DNA of 64,000 nt, taken from positions 1-64,000 of the forward strand of contig NZ_SADV01000008.1 of the NCBI RefSeq assembly GCF_006864135.1. Direction: 5' to 3'. This DNA is from Lysinibacillus sphaericus. GTDB taxonomy: Bacteria > Bacillota > Bacilli > Bacillales_A > Planococcaceae. The notes under the pieces are model-generated. The model made no database searches. It was not told the DNA's origin and saw only the letters and a list, made by a program, of their open reading frames with translations. Position 1 is the first letter of the stretch. Every line of letters begins with the position of its first letter. Made by a program: the position numbers and the translations under genes. This document shows positions 24,331 to 33,649 of the stretch, piece by piece.

Positions 24331-25113
24331 TTATAGCATATTTGCGAAGGCTTCACCCATTCGAATTGGGCTTCCTTGTACAACATTTTCCGTAAATTCT
24401 ATAGCATCCTTTTCAAACAGCATAACTACTGTTGAGCCGAATGAAAAATATCCGACTTCTTCACCCTTATGCCACTTTGTTGTTGTATTAGTGAGCATAA
24501 TAGAGTTTACAAAGGTAGCACCAACTTTAATAAACGCTATTTGCTGATCATTCGCCACTTTAAGCTCTGTTACTGAACGATAATTGTGTGAAATAGGTTT
24601 TTTACCGTATGTAAGACCGAGCTGGTTAACAGGAAAAGATTTTTGACCAAGTGTATATTGTCTTAGCACTTCCCCATCAATCGGGCTATGAATACGGTGA
24701 TAATCTGCAGGACTCAAGTAAAACACGATAAAATGTCCATCTGCATATTGTGAAGCACGTTCTACATTGCCGAGTAAATCATGTAAAGCATAAGGCTTAC
24801 CCTTTACATGAAATGTCATATCCCATTCGATACGTCCGAAGGATTCCACTTTGGCATCCACTGGACTTACATAAGTAGTGGGATTTTGTTCAATTGGACG
24901 TGCATCTTTTAAAAGCTCTCTTGTAAAAAAATCATGTAAACTTGAAAATTGTTGTTGTTGTTTTGAAACTTCTTCAAGATTAATGTCGTATACTTTCATA
25001 TAACTAGGAATAATTCGTTTACTCCACTTTGCTTTTGCAATAGATTGCAAAAGATGGGAGGATTGCTTGCCATTTGTTAATTCAATCAAGTGTTGATATA
25101 GTTTTTCTTTCAT
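24331..25113 (-). CDS. psd: Phosphatidylserine decarboxylase proenzyme
   Basis: 260 residues. It converts phosphatidylserine to phosphatidylethanolamine. Self-cleavage occurs at the G-S-T motif, here YFSFGSTVV, before a short alpha chain. The HSP loop (RIHSPIDGEVLRQY) and FFTRELLKDARPI are typical. It is divergent from pssA, which makes its substrate, so the pair forms a complete PE route. Confidence 0.96.
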   Translation of the reverse strand: MKEKLYQHLIELTNGKQSSHLLQSIAKAKWSKRIIPSYMKVYDINLEEVSKQQQQFSSLHDFFTRELLKDARPIEQNPTTYVSPVDAKVESFGRIEWDMTFHVKGKPYALHDLLGNVERASQYADGHFIVFYLSPADYHRIHSPIDGEVLRQYTLGQKSFPVNQLGLTYGKKPISHNYRSVTELKVANDQQIAFIKVGATFVNSIMLTNTTTKWHKGEEVGYFSFGSTVVMLFEKDAIEFTENVVQGSPIRMGEAFANML

Positions 25114-25207
25114 AAAACAAAACCCCTATCGATTAATTTAGACTGTCAATTTTTTCGCATTCGAAGTATAATGGTACAATATCTTAAGTGCAAAGGAGTG
25201 ATCCCCC

Positions 25208-25750
25208 TTGTTTTTTTATCACAAGTTGGTGGATACCACGGTTAAGAAAATGAAATCGCAAGCAGCAAACTTTATCACAATCAGTAATATGTCCTTCGGC
25301 GGCGCGGCCATCATGGCTACACTACACGAATACTATAGCTACAGTGTCTTGTTTATCTTTATTGCAGCCCTTCTTGATCGTTATGATGGAAAGGTAGCTA
25401 GAGCACTCGGACAAGTGTCTGATCTAGGTAAACAATTAGATTCTATGAGTGATATTATATCATTTGGTGTGGCGCCTGCATTATTAATGTATAAAGTTGT
25501 CTTAGTCGACTTTGGTTTCGTCGGCATGACGATGACAGTACTATACATCATCTGCGGTGCGATGAGATTGGCTCGTTTCAATATTACTGAAGCAAACGGC
25601 TATTTTACAGGGTTACCAATTACAGCTGCAGGTACGATCTTAACTTTAACGTATTTTGCATCTAATACGTTCCACCCGGCATTTTATCTTTTCCTATTCC
25701 CAATACTAGCATTACTAATGATTAGTACAATCTCGTTAAAAAAAGTGTAA
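25208..25750 (+). CDS. pssA: CDP-diacylglycerol-serine O-phosphatidyltransferase
   Basis: 180 residues. The CDP-alcohol phosphotransferase motif (DGxxAR-x8-G-x3-D-x3-D) reads DGKVARALGQVSDLGKQLDSMSD. There are six or so membrane helices. It starts at a TTG (25208) with AAAGGAG upstream, not an ATG. It is divergent from psd and followed by a terminator before sigK. Confidence 0.95.
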   Translation: MFFYHKLVDTTVKKMKSQAANFITISNMSFGGAAIMATLHEYYSYSVLFIFIAALLDRYDGKVARALGQVSDLGKQLDSMSDIISFGVAPALLMYKVVLVDFGFVGMTMTVLYIICGAMRLARFNITEANGYFTGLPITAAGTILTLTYFASNTFHPAFYLFLFPILALLMISTISLKKV

Positions 25751-25778
25751 CAGCGCATTTGCTGTTGCACTTTTTTTC
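25750..25778 (+). terminator. pssA terminator
   Basis: AACAGC / GCTGTT stem followed by GCACTTTTTTT, directly at the pssA stop. Confidence 0.75.
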
Positions 25779-25797
25779 ATTTAACACAGTTTTATAA

Positions 25798-25805
25798 CAT
25801 ATACT
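25798..25805 (+). promoter_or_regulatory. Candidate mother-cell sigma -10 element for sigK
   Basis: CATATACT upstream of sigK fits the CATA-x-x-x-T -10 of sigma-E/sigma-K promoters, as expected for sigK. A matching -35 is not clear. Confidence 0.3.
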
Positions 25806-25837
25806 GTCGAAAAATGGGGAAAGGATGAAATCATTCA

Positions 25838-26545
25838 ATGAGCGGAATTTTTACATCTATGTTGCAGTTATGGCTTGAGATCCCAGCGTTACTTGGCTAT
25901 TTAAAGGGGCAAACATTCCATAAACCCTTTTCAAAAGAAGAGGAAGCTGCTTGTATTGAACGATTTTTAGGCGGTGATGAGCAAGCGCGTCTTGATCTAA
26001 TTGAACGCAATATGAGGCTCGTCGCACACGTTGTGAAAAAATTCCACCCAAAGCATGAACAACTTGATGATTATATTTCCATTGGTACTATTGGTCTGAT
26101 GAAAGCCGTTGAAAGTTATACTCCTGACAAAAAAACCCGTCTTGCCACTTATGCCGCCCGTTGTATCGAAAATGAAATTTTAATGCATCTACGTACACAG
26201 AAAAAAGTGCAAAAAGATGTTAGCTTATTTGAGCCAATCGGTACAGATAAAGATGGTAATGCACTACAAATCCGAGATCTCTTACAATGCGATGAAGAAA
26301 GTGCAACAGAAAAACTTGAACATAAAGAGCATGTTGCACAACTATATCATTATTTGCATATGCTTGACGAACGTGAACTGGAAATCGTTACACTCCGCTA
26401 TGGTCTAAACCAGCAAGATGCACTTACACAAAAAGAAATCGCTGCACGTTTAAATATTTCTCGTAGTTATGTATCTCGCATTGAAAAGCGAGCACTTATT
26501 AAACTCTATCAATTATATAAACGAGATCAAAAGATAATTGAGTAA
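25838..26545 (+). CDS. sigK: Sporulation sigma factor SigK (pro-sigma-K)
   Basis: 235 residues. The mother-cell late sigma factor. A hydrophobic N-terminal pro-sequence (SGIFTSMLQLWLEIPALLGYL) would be removed by SpoIVFB. Region 2 includes RLVAHVVKKF, DYISIGTIGLMKAVESY and TYAARCIENEILMHLR. Region 4 has ERELEIVTLRYGL and SRSYVSRIEKRAL. The gene is one continuous frame, so there is no skin-type interruption. The ribosome binding site (AAAGGATG) is rather far (about 13 bases) from the ATG. Confidence 0.96.
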   Translation: MSGIFTSMLQLWLEIPALLGYLKGQTFHKPFSKEEEAACIERFLGGDEQARLDLIERNMRLVAHVVKKFHPKHEQLDDYISIGTIGLMKAVESYTPDKKTRLATYAARCIENEILMHLRTQKKVQKDVSLFEPIGTDKDGNALQIRDLLQCDEESATEKLEHKEHVAQLYHYLHMLDERELEIVTLRYGLNQQDALTQKEIAARLNISRSYVSRIEKRALIKLYQLYKRDQKIIE

Positions 26546-26643
26546 TATATTGTAAATTGATACTTATAAAATTTCAACAATCTTATTACTTTATTCTGCA
26601 ATTAATCTTGTATTTTTTGTTACAAAAGTACCCCTTTGGCAAA

Positions 26644-26935
26644 TCACCATAACGTAAAGTTGATTTCCATTCCAACTGAACGCTCTCTCGGGGGCGTCTG
26701 ATGAGCCACTTGGGGTAATAGGATGTTATTGTGCGAAACGAAGCGACAACAACAACTACAACATGTTTTGTTTGTACGAAAGTGAAGCGGCAGCAACAAC
26801 AACAGGAGGTTAATCACAGAGGCGTTGTCACAAGACAAAATGTTTTAGACTTTGTTCCCCTACCTGCGCGATCCAAGGTCTTATCTGTGACGTTAATCCC
26901 TAAAGAGTCGCCCAGCCTCCACTCCAATCACTTAT
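26644..26935. repeat. Long copy of intergenic repeat family B
   Basis: Begins CACCATAACGTAAAGTTGAT, contains CGGGGGCGTCTGATGAGCC and ends with AGAGTCGCCCAGCCTCCACT. From memory, sequences of this type recur between genes in many Bacillaceae genomes. It includes a Gln/Thr-codon-like CAACAACAAC stretch. I see no believable gene in it. Confidence 0.6.
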
Positions 26936-27021
26936 ATATAAAGCATACGTTTTTCACCAAACATCACCTCTAGCTTTTAGTAATAAGCCAATTCTTAGAA
27001 AGTTTGGGTAACTAATGAAGC

Positions 27022-27062
27022 AAAAAAATCTCTTGCGATTGAAAATCGCAAGAGATTTTTTT
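27022..27062. terminator. Strong bidirectional terminator
   Basis: AAAAAAATCTCTTGCGATT / AATCGCAAGAGATTTTTTT, a 15-bp perfect stem with A and T tracts on both sides. It follows the 28-codon ORF. Confidence 0.9.
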
Positions 27063-27147
27063 ATTCTGCAGACTCTGATAGTTCTACTGAAATAAGTGTA
27101 CCGAGTAACATTGTTATAATAACTGCACCTGCTGTTAAAAATAGCAT
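27061..27147 (-). CDS. Small membrane peptide (28 aa)
   Basis: MLFLTAGAVIITMLLGTLIS followed by VELSESAE: one hydrophobic helix with an acidic tail. GGGAGGC with good spacing lies upstream of the ATG at 27147, and a strong terminator follows directly, so it is a well-formed transcription-translation unit. No family recognised. Confidence 0.6.
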   Translation of the reverse strand: MLFLTAGAVIITMLLGTLISVELSESAE

Positions 27148-27291
27148 TATGAATGCCTCCCATCTAGATATGAAGAGATTTATTTAACAACAGTTTAGCA
27201 TTAGTGAAACCTGTAAACTGTGATTTTTCTCACACTAAAAGCCACTCATTTTGACTATTTTGTGTAGTTTATTTCACTAAATTATTAGACT

Positions 27292-27984
27292 CTATAATGA
27301 TTCGATAGCTTTTAGTACGATTTGCGTTGAATGTTCTGCAGCTACTGGTAAAAACTCATCGAAGCTAAGATTCGATTCTTTTCCAGCAATATCTGATAAA
27401 GCACGAATAACAACAAATGGAGTACCAAATTGATAACATACTTGTGCAACTGCAGCTGCTTCCATCTCCACTGCCTTCATTTGCGGGAAATGACGACGGA
27501 CAGCTTCTACACGAACAGGATCATTCATAAAGGCATCTCCTGAGCAAATTAAACCAATACCATATTGGTGCTCTCCAACAGCCTTTACGGCCTCTTCAGC
27601 AACTTTCATAAGTTTTTCATCCGATTTATAAGCTGCTGGCATTCCTGCCATCTGACCCATTTCATAACCGAAAATCGTTACATCTACATCATGATGACGA
27701 ACTTCATCTGAAATAACGACTGCGCCAACTTCAAGAGTTTCATCATAGCCTCCGGCAGAGCCCGTATTAATGACTACGTCAGGCTTGAATTCATGTAATA
27801 GAATAGTAGTTGACATTGCGGCATTCACTTTACCAATACCACTTTTTAGCAAAACTACCTCTTTCCCTTTATAAGTTCCTGTTGTATACTCACTGCCTGC
27901 GATTGTTGTGCTTTTTGCTTGCTCTAATGATGCTCGTAAAAGCTCTACTTCCTCTTCCATTGCGCCGATTACTGCAATTTTCAT
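27292..27984 (-). CDS. mtnN: 5'-methylthioadenosine/S-adenosylhomocysteine nucleosidase
   Basis: 230 residues. It splits MTA and SAH in the methionine salvage and methyl cycles. Signature stretches are [11 protein letters not shown] at the N terminus, NTGSAGG, the catalytic-Glu region [15 protein letters not shown] and RALSDIAG with the catalytic Asp. Full length. It lies downstream of yrrS, without the pbpI gene that separates them in Bacillus subtilis. Confidence 0.97.
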   Translation of the reverse strand: MKIAVIGAMEEEVELLRASLEQAKSTTIAGSEYTTGTYKGKEVVLLKSGIGKVNAAMSTTILLHEFKPDVVINTGSAGGYDETLEVGAVVISDEVRHHDVDVTIFGYEMGQMAGMPAAYKSDEKLMKVAEEAVKAVGEHQYGIGLICSGDAFMNDPVRVEAVRRHFPQMKAVEMEAAAVAQVCYQFGTPFVVIRALSDIAGKESNLSFDEFLPVAAEHSTQIVLKAIESL

Positions 27985-28045
27985 TTCTCTGTTACTTCCC
28001 TTCTTTATTCAACTCTATTAAAAATAATAAAACGAATCATTTTCG

Positions 28046-28699
28046 TCAATAGGCGCCGTTTAATGTATTTAGTTGTTCAAGTTTTACTGGTGTCCAGCCT
28101 TCGTTGTCAACCCATTCCATGCTAACACGATACATATTTGTCTTATCATTCGTTGAAACTGTTGCAATAGCCGAATTAGCGCTACCATTGTTCCCCATAC
28201 GCCAGATAATCATATTGTCCTTTTCGATGCCTGTAACGGCCGCAACTGTTGCTACCTTTTCAGCCCAGTCTACGGATTTTTCATCGTAAGAAGACACATG
28301 CTGACCTGATTGTGTTGTTGGTGTAGGTTCCCAATTTTTATTTGTTATGACCTTGTCAACAATTGGGTTGTCTGAAGTAGTTTCAGTAGTAGAGTCCTGT
28401 TCAGATGGTTGAGATTCTTTTGTTGGCTCTTCCTTTGCTGGTTTTTCCTCCTGAGCTGATTCATCATTTTTTTGCTCTTTAGAAGGCTCTTCCTTCACAT
28501 CTTTTTTATCGTTCTTCTGCTCCTGTATTGGCTCGTCTTTCTCAGCTTTTCCTGCATCATCCTGCCATTTAAACACAAATGTTGCTGTTATAATAATTAA
28601 TATCACGACAATACCAATTAAAACATTCAATAGTTTATCTAGCTTTTTATTACGAGATGGCTGCAAATGACGACTGCTTCGAGTTTTTCGTTCACTCAT
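28046..28699 (-). CDS. yrrS: YrrS family membrane-anchored protein (DUF1510)
   Basis: 217 residues. A short basic cytoplasmic N terminus (RKTRSSRHLQPSRNKK), one membrane helix (LLNVLIGIVVILIIITATFVF), a long low-complexity Lys/Glu-rich linker (about residues 50-105) and a C-terminal globular DUF1510 domain (MIIWRMGNNGSANSAIATV, VEWVDNEGW-like close). In Bacillus YrrS is linked to cell-wall synthesis with PBP I. It sits between greA and mtnN, in the expected order. Confidence 0.9.
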   Translation of the reverse strand: MSERKTRSSRHLQPSRNKKLDKLLNVLIGIVVILIIITATFVFKWQDDAGKAEKDEPIQEQKNDKKDVKEEPSKEQKNDESAQEEKPAKEEPTKESQPSEQDSTTETTSDNPIVDKVITNKNWEPTPTTQSGQHVSSYDEKSVDWAEKVATVAAVTGIEKDNMIIWRMGNNGSANSAIATVSTNDKTNMYRVSMEWVDNEGWTPVKLEQLNTLNGAY

Positions 28700-28873
28700 G
28701 AAGTCTCCCCCTCTCTAGCCAATATTCTATCAAGTTCAACAGTACTTGCAAAATAATTGTGCTCATATATTTTTTCAGAGAGAAAAATATAAAAGTTTTT
28801 TCCCTTGATTTAAATATTTACATAGATGTTTAAATCAAGATCAATTTCCCATAGACAATGCAGAAGATAAAAG

Positions 28874-28911
28874 CAGCTAGCTCTCCTTTGTAAAGATAAG
28901 CTAACTGCTTG
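28874..28911 (-). terminator. greA terminator
   Basis: AAGCAGCTAGCT / AGCTAACTGCTT stem (one mismatch) just after greA, with CTTTTATCTT on the minus strand. Confidence 0.65.
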
Positions 28912-28919
28912 TACCAAAA

Positions 28920-29408
28920 TTATTTTATTGAAATAATTTTAACTTTCATTTCACCACCAGGTGTTTGTACGACAACTTCTTCGCCCTCAGCACGGCCTAG
29001 TAAGCCTTTAGCAATTGGTGATTCATTTGAAATACGGAATTCCATAGGATCTGCCTCAGCCGAACCAACAATTGTATACGATTCCTCATCTGTTGATGGT
29101 TTCCCATTAATAACTTCTACAAATGTAACCGTTTTCCCTAGTGATACTACACTGTTGTCTGTTTCGTCCTCAGAAATAATAACTGCGTTACGAATCATAG
29201 ATTTTAATGTAGAAATTCGACCTTCTAAAAAGGCTTGTTCTTCTTTTGCAGAATCATACTCAGCATTTTCAGAAAGATCCCCGAAATCACGAGCGATTTT
29301 AATACGTTCTACGATTTCCTTACGTGTTTCTGTTTCTAATTTTACTAATTCTTCTTCTAATTTTCTTTTACCTTCAGCTGTCATTGGGTACTGTTTTTCA
29401 TTTGCCAA
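28920..29408 (-). CDS. greA: Transcription elongation factor GreA
   Basis: 162 residues. It rescues backtracked RNA polymerase by stimulating transcript cleavage. The coiled-coil tip acids are in [18 protein letters not shown]; the C-terminal FKBP-like domain includes [11 protein letters not shown] and SPIAKGLLG. It starts at a TTG (29408) with AAGGAGTG upstream. Confidence 0.97.
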   Translation of the reverse strand: MANEKQYPMTAEGKRKLEEELVKLETETRKEIVERIKIARDFGDLSENAEYDSAKEEQAFLEGRISTLKSMIRNAVIISEDETDNSVVSLGKTVTFVEVINGKPSTDEESYTIVGSAEADPMEFRISNESPIAKGLLGRAEGEEVVVQTPGGEMKVKIISIK

Positions 29409-29448
29409 AGTTCTTCACTCCTTGTTTTCGTCAATATAAAAACATAAA

Positions 29449-29488
29449 ACTCGATTAAGTGGCCTAGTGAATGCACTTAATCGAATTT
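29449..29488 (-). terminator. udk-operon terminator
   Basis: ACTCGATTAAGTG / GCACTTAATCGAA stem with a T-rich tail on the minus strand, between udk and greA. Confidence 0.7.
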
Positions 29489-29595
29489 TATTATTTTTAA
29501 ACGGTTTCAAATTACTCTTTGACCTAATAGTATGCATGCCTTTCTGAAATATGTACAGATATGCATGTAAATATTGTCAATACCACTCTATCTTA

Positions 29596-30234
29596 TTACA
29601 ATACGTTGTCAGTTTCAAGGATAGTTTTAATCTTAGTTACCATTAAATCAATCGCAACCTCATTATCCCCGCCTTCTGGAATAATAATATCAGCATAACG
29701 TTTCGTCGGTTCAATAAATAGATTATGCATTGGACGCACTGCCGATAAATATTGGTCGATTACAGAATCTGTTGTACGTCCGCGCTCTTTTATATCACGC
29801 ATTATACGACGAATAATACGTAAATCTGAGTCCGTATCTACAAATAATTTAATGTCCATTAAATCACGTAAATCTGCATCTTCTAACACTAAAATACCTT
29901 CTAGTATAATAACATCTACAGGCTCTACATGAATAACTTCTTTTGCTCTTGTATGCTGTACATAATCATATACTGGCTTTTTAATTGATTGACGGACCAA
30001 TAATTTTTTTATGTGCGCAATTAACAAATCGTTATCAAACGCTAACGGATGGTCATAGTTTGTACCTAAACGTTCCTCAAACGTTAAATGACTTTGGTCT
30101 TTATAATAAAAATCTTGTTCAATTACTACTACTGAATGATCGCGGAAAACATCATAAATAGCACGGGTCACACTCGTTTTTCCCGAACATGAACCACCAG
30201 CAATTCCGATGACGACTGGACGCTTTGCTACCAT
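29596..30234 (-). CDS. udk: Uridine kinase
   Basis: 212 residues. It phosphorylates uridine and cytidine in pyrimidine salvage. The P-loop is [40 protein letters not shown] is the substrate-side loop, and [20 protein letters not shown] the Walker-B region. The ATG overlaps the yrrO stop by one base (TAATG). Confidence 0.97.
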   Translation of the reverse strand: MVAKRPVVIGIAGGSCSGKTSVTRAIYDVFRDHSVVVIEQDFYYKDQSHLTFEERLGTNYDHPLAFDNDLLIAHIKKLLVRQSIKKPVYDYVQHTRAKEVIHVEPVDVIILEGILVLEDADLRDLMDIKLFVDTDSDLRIIRRIMRDIKERGRTTDSVIDQYLSAVRPMHNLFIEPTKRYADIIIPEGGDNEVAIDLMVTKIKTILETDNVL

Positions 30235-31514
30235 TAATTATTCTCCTTTCGCATCATGTTATGTGGTTTTAATGGTGTATCACATTTAAATTTAACAATT
30301 TGTAATGGGTGACGTGCAGCATCTAAGCTATTGCCATCCTCATCCCAAATTTCACCCATTGTAAAACGGAAATTTTCAATTTCCGGTCCAAAGAATTCTA
30401 CCTCATCGCCTGGTTTAAAATAGTTCCGTTGTTGCATTGTCACAATTTTCGTTTCAGGGTCATGCTCTAAAATTAAACCAGCAAACTCATAAGTCGTTTT
30501 ACGGCCGTGTACACCAAACATTTGCTCCTCGTGGCCAGGGGCATCATGGAAGAATGCTTCAGCAGTATCACGGTTAGCACATTTGTCTAGTTCTTCTAGC
30601 CAATTACGTTTAATTTTAAAATTTTCAGGGTCAGCACAATAAGCGTCAATCACTTTGCGGTACACTGAAATAACTGTAGCAACATAGTGAATTGATTTCA
30701 TACGACCTTCTACTTTTAATGAATCAATACCAAGCTCAATCATATGTGGAATTGCTTCAATCAGCTTTAAGTCTTTCGGACTCATTGCAAAAGATGCGTG
30801 ATTCTCATCGAAAAGTGCCTTTTCTTCGCCATCTTCTAGCTCATATAAATCATAGTCCCAGCGGCAAGATTGACAGCAACCACCACGGTTAGAGTCGCGA
30901 GCAGTCATGTGATTTGAAAGTACACAGCGACCAGAATAGGCGATACACATTGCTCCATGAACGAATGCCTCAATTTCAATATCGACTTTTTCCTTCATCA
31001 GCTTCATTTCTTCGCCGCCTACTTCACGTGCTAATACTACACGATGTAAGCCTTCTTCTTTCCAATACTGTACTGCCTTCCAGTTCGATAAAGATTGCTG
31101 TGTAGAAAGGTGAATTTCAAGCTTTGGTGCAGCTGTACGGCATGTTTCAATGATTAGTGGATCCGCTACAATAATACCTGTAACACCCGCAGATTCAATA
31201 TCTTGTAAATATTGCTCTAAGCCGTCCATATTTTCATTGTGGGCAAAAATATTTGTCGTAACATATATTTTTGCACCATATTTATTGGCGAATTCAACAC
31301 CTTCGCGCATTTCTTCAATTGAGAAGTTATCTGCGTTTGAACGTAGACCGAACTCTCGTCCACCAATAAATACAGCATCCGCTCCATAATGAACTGCTAC
31401 TTTTAATTTTTCTAAACTACCTGCAGGGGCAAGTAGCTCTGGTTTTTTTGTAATGACACGTTTACCGTCTACAATTTCACGGATTTTGTCATTTTGTTCT
31501 AATACTAATGCCAT
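30234..31514 (-). CDS. trhP2: Peptidase U32 family tRNA hydroxylation protein (YrrO/TrhP2)
   Basis: 426 residues. [21 protein letters not shown] and [15 protein letters not shown] are the U32 N-terminal signature; [36 protein letters not shown] and [10 protein letters not shown] carry the conserved cysteines and the family motif. In Bacillus the YrrN/YrrO pair makes 5-hydroxyuridine at tRNA position 34 from prephenate. A C-terminal beta domain follows ([13 protein letters not shown]). Operon order yrrM-yrrN-yrrO-udk is preserved. Confidence 0.93.
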   Translation of the reverse strand: MALVLEQNDKIREIVDGKRVITKKPELLAPAGSLEKLKVAVHYGADAVFIGGREFGLRSNADNFSIEEMREGVEFANKYGAKIYVTTNIFAHNENMDGLEQYLQDIESAGVTGIIVADPLIIETCRTAAPKLEIHLSTQQSLSNWKAVQYWKEEGLHRVVLAREVGGEEMKLMKEKVDIEIEAFVHGAMCIAYSGRCVLSNHMTARDSNRGGCCQSCRWDYDLYELEDGEEKALFDENHASFAMSPKDLKLIEAIPHMIELGIDSLKVEGRMKSIHYVATVISVYRKVIDAYCADPENFKIKRNWLEELDKCANRDTAEAFFHDAPGHEEQMFGVHGRKTTYEFAGLILEHDPETKIVTMQQRNYFKPGDEVEFFGPEIENFRFTMGEIWDEDGNSLDAARHPLQIVKFKCDTPLKPHNMMRKENN

Positions 31515-31528
31515 GTTCTTGCCACCTC

Positions 31529-32461
31529 CTAGTAAACAGTTTCCTTGAAGATAAAGCCAGTATCAAGAGGTCTGATGGCAGGCTGAATATCTTCAATTTT
31601 AGCTAATAAATCATCTTTAATATCTTCATACGCATCTTCTGATTCGTCAAAATATGTGTCAATTGCTTGACGATAAGCTTCTGTTACTGTGATCACATAT
31701 TCTGGCGTTTGAAGAACACCCTCAATTTTCAATGCATCGATGTTACCTTCGAATAATTCGCCAAGTTCATCGATAATGCACATATCGTTTGGGCTAAAAA
31801 TATGCGTACCGTTAGCATCCTCATAAATTGGATATTTATTATTTCGTTCATCATCATGAAGGAACATATTGCGATTTTCCTTACGATTTTTAATTTCCAT
31901 TGCTTTATCCTGATATAAGAAATAATGGCCTAGTAATGGACGTTTTGATTGGAACATACATGTCATTCCATGTACTTGAACCTCAATCTCTACTTCTGTA
32001 TTTTCTTTAATTTCTAGCACTTCATCTAAAGAAAGTTCACGTGAAAGCACTGCGCGAGTTGCTCCGCGTTTTCCCCAATAATTTGCAGTAAACCAGTTCG
32101 TTGCAGTCGTTTCCGGATTCCAGTGTAGCGGTATTGTTACACCTTGCTCACGACGGATGATTAATACTGCTGGATCACCATAAATTAAACGGTCGACACC
32201 AATACGTTGCATTTCTTTTAAATATTCAGCAAGCGCATCCAATTTTTCATTATGGAATAGCGCATTTACCGCAACATAAACCTTTTTACCCGCTGCATGA
32301 ATTAGCTTTGTAGCTTCTTCCACTTCACTCACAGAAAATTCTCCTGCTAGGCGCAGACCAAATTGTTGTTCACCAATGACAAAAGCATCTGCTCCAGCTT
32401 GTAAAAGTGCTTTAACATGGTCCACCGATTGCGGTGTAACAAGCAATTCAGGTTTTTTCAT
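31529..32461 (-). CDS. trhP1: Peptidase U32 family tRNA hydroxylation protein (YrrN/TrhP1)
   Basis: 310 residues. KPELLVTPQSVDHVKALLQA and GADAFVIGEQQFGLRL form the U32 N-terminal signature; EIEVQVHGMTCMFQSKRPLL and IDALKIEGVLQ are the shorter YrrN versions of the YrrO motifs. It lacks most of the cysteine cluster of YrrO, which fits its role as partner subunit. The start is the ATG at 32461 with GAGGTG; the frame from 32482 would overlap yrrM. Confidence 0.92.
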   Translation of the reverse strand: MKKPELLVTPQSVDHVKALLQAGADAFVIGEQQFGLRLAGEFSVSEVEEATKLIHAAGKKVYVAVNALFHNEKLDALAEYLKEMQRIGVDRLIYGDPAVLIIRREQGVTIPLHWNPETTATNWFTANYWGKRGATRAVLSRELSLDEVLEIKENTEVEIEVQVHGMTCMFQSKRPLLGHYFLYQDKAMEIKNRKENRNMFLHDDERNNKYPIYEDANGTHIFSPNDMCIIDELGELFEGNIDALKIEGVLQTPEYVITVTEAYRQAIDTYFDESEDAYEDIKDDLLAKIEDIQPAIRPLDTGFIFKETVY

Positions 32462-32466
32462 AATAG

Positions 32467-33099
32467 TCACCTCTTCAAACATAATAATAAACCATCACCA
32501 ACTGGTAAAAAAGCACTTGTATAATCAGGGTGCAGCATAATCCATTCGGTGAAGTTTTTTAAATTGCGAATCATTGTACGCTTACGACGCGGTACATCTT
32601 TTAAATCCAAATCTGATAGGCCATGCATATACATATTATCGATATACAGAACTCCGCCAGATTTTACAAGAGGCGCATACTTTTCAAAAAAGCGTTGATA
32701 TTGTCCCTTTGCAGCATCGATAAAAACAGCATCGAAGGTCGTTTGAATTGCTTCATCATTCACTTCTAAGGCGTCACCTTCAATGACTGTAATACGATCT
32801 GATACTGTAGAACGTTCAATATAAGCCTTTGCTCTTGCAACACGCTCTGCATCACGTTCGATTGTAACGATTTGCACATTTGGTATAGCCTCTGCCATTC
32901 TTATTGCAGAATAACCAATTGCAGTACCAATCTCTAAAATTTTCGACGGATTTTGAATACGTAGCAATTGATTTAGTGCATCAATGCCTGAAAGTTGCAT
33001 AATCGGTACATGATTCTCCTCCGCAAATGCTTCCATTTCTAAAAGCAATTCATTACGTGGTTGAATAAATGATTGTATATACGCATCTGATAATTCCAT
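32467..33099 (-). CDS. trmR: tRNA 5-hydroxyuridine methyltransferase (YrrM/TrmR)
   Basis: 210 residues. A class I O-methyltransferase of the catechol type: ILEIGTAIGYSAIRMA (SAM motif I), IERDAERVARAKAYIE and VFIDAAKGQYQRFFEKY. In Bacillus it turns ho5U34 of tRNA into mo5U34, the step after YrrN/YrrO encoded directly downstream. Confidence 0.94.
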   Translation of the reverse strand: MELSDAYIQSFIQPRNELLLEMEAFAEENHVPIMQLSGIDALNQLLRIQNPSKILEIGTAIGYSAIRMAEAIPNVQIVTIERDAERVARAKAYIERSTVSDRITVIEGDALEVNDEAIQTTFDAVFIDAAKGQYQRFFEKYAPLVKSGGVLYIDNMYMHGLSDLDLKDVPRRKRTMIRNLKNFTEWIMLHPDYTSAFLPVGDGLLLCLKR

Positions 33100-33580
33100 T
33101 TTTTAGTTCACCCTCATATCAATTATGCCTCGGCATAATCGCCGCTGTCGCTACGCTTTTGCGCAGATAAACAATGCTTCCGGAATCAGCTTTGTACTTA
33201 GGCCTGCATGAGGGCCGACACGATGTCGGACATTTCGGTAATGCCACAGGACGTGACGTTTTTACCGAGGCAGGTCAGGTCAGTTAGCCGTTCTCGCATG
33301 GATACGATGATTTTAGGCTAACATCCTTTAAGAACTCCACTCCGATTCCGTGACATTCGCCGGAGGCGTAACGAGCAATACTCGTTGTCTGTACTTCATC
33401 ATTTAGCAACAAAAAGAAAAAGACCAAACGTGATGTCTTGGTACTTCGTCATACAAAAATGAGCAATTGTTTTTATAAGCTCAAAACAATTGCCACCACG
33501 TATATTATTCCGCATTAACGGACTGATTGAATTTTTTCCATGCGGATTGATTAAAAATCACAATTTATAATAGCATGAAA
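33100..33580. other. Intergenic between yrrM and mltG with repeat and hairpin
   Basis: No gene is seen. 33120-33400 is a copy of repeat family A, and a hairpin GCAATTGTTTTT / AAAACAATTGC lies at 33463-33496. The insertion separates mltG from yrrM, which are adjacent in Bacillus. Confidence 0.6.
33120..33400. repeat. Intergenic repeat family A, copy 2
   Basis: Starts with the near-palindrome CAATTATGCCTCGGCATAAT and contains CCACAGGACGTGACGTTTTT and CCGTGACATTCGCCGGAG modules shared with the other copies. Confidence 0.75.
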
Positions 33581-33612
33581 ATAGAAGGAAAGCTATTCTT
33601 CTTTCCTTCTAT
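33581..33612 (-). terminator. mltG terminator
   Basis: Perfect 12-bp stem ATAGAAGGAAAG / CTTTCCTTCTAT followed by TTTTC on the minus strand. Confidence 0.75.
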
Positions 33613-33649
33613 CCACATTATTGCTATTTATTTTTTCTATTTAAAGTAC

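Noticed and set aside
26731..26973. Gln/Thr-rich 80-codon ORF in the family B repeat
   Set aside because: No ribosome binding site; it falls inside a dispersed repeat and its composition comes from a CAACAA tract.
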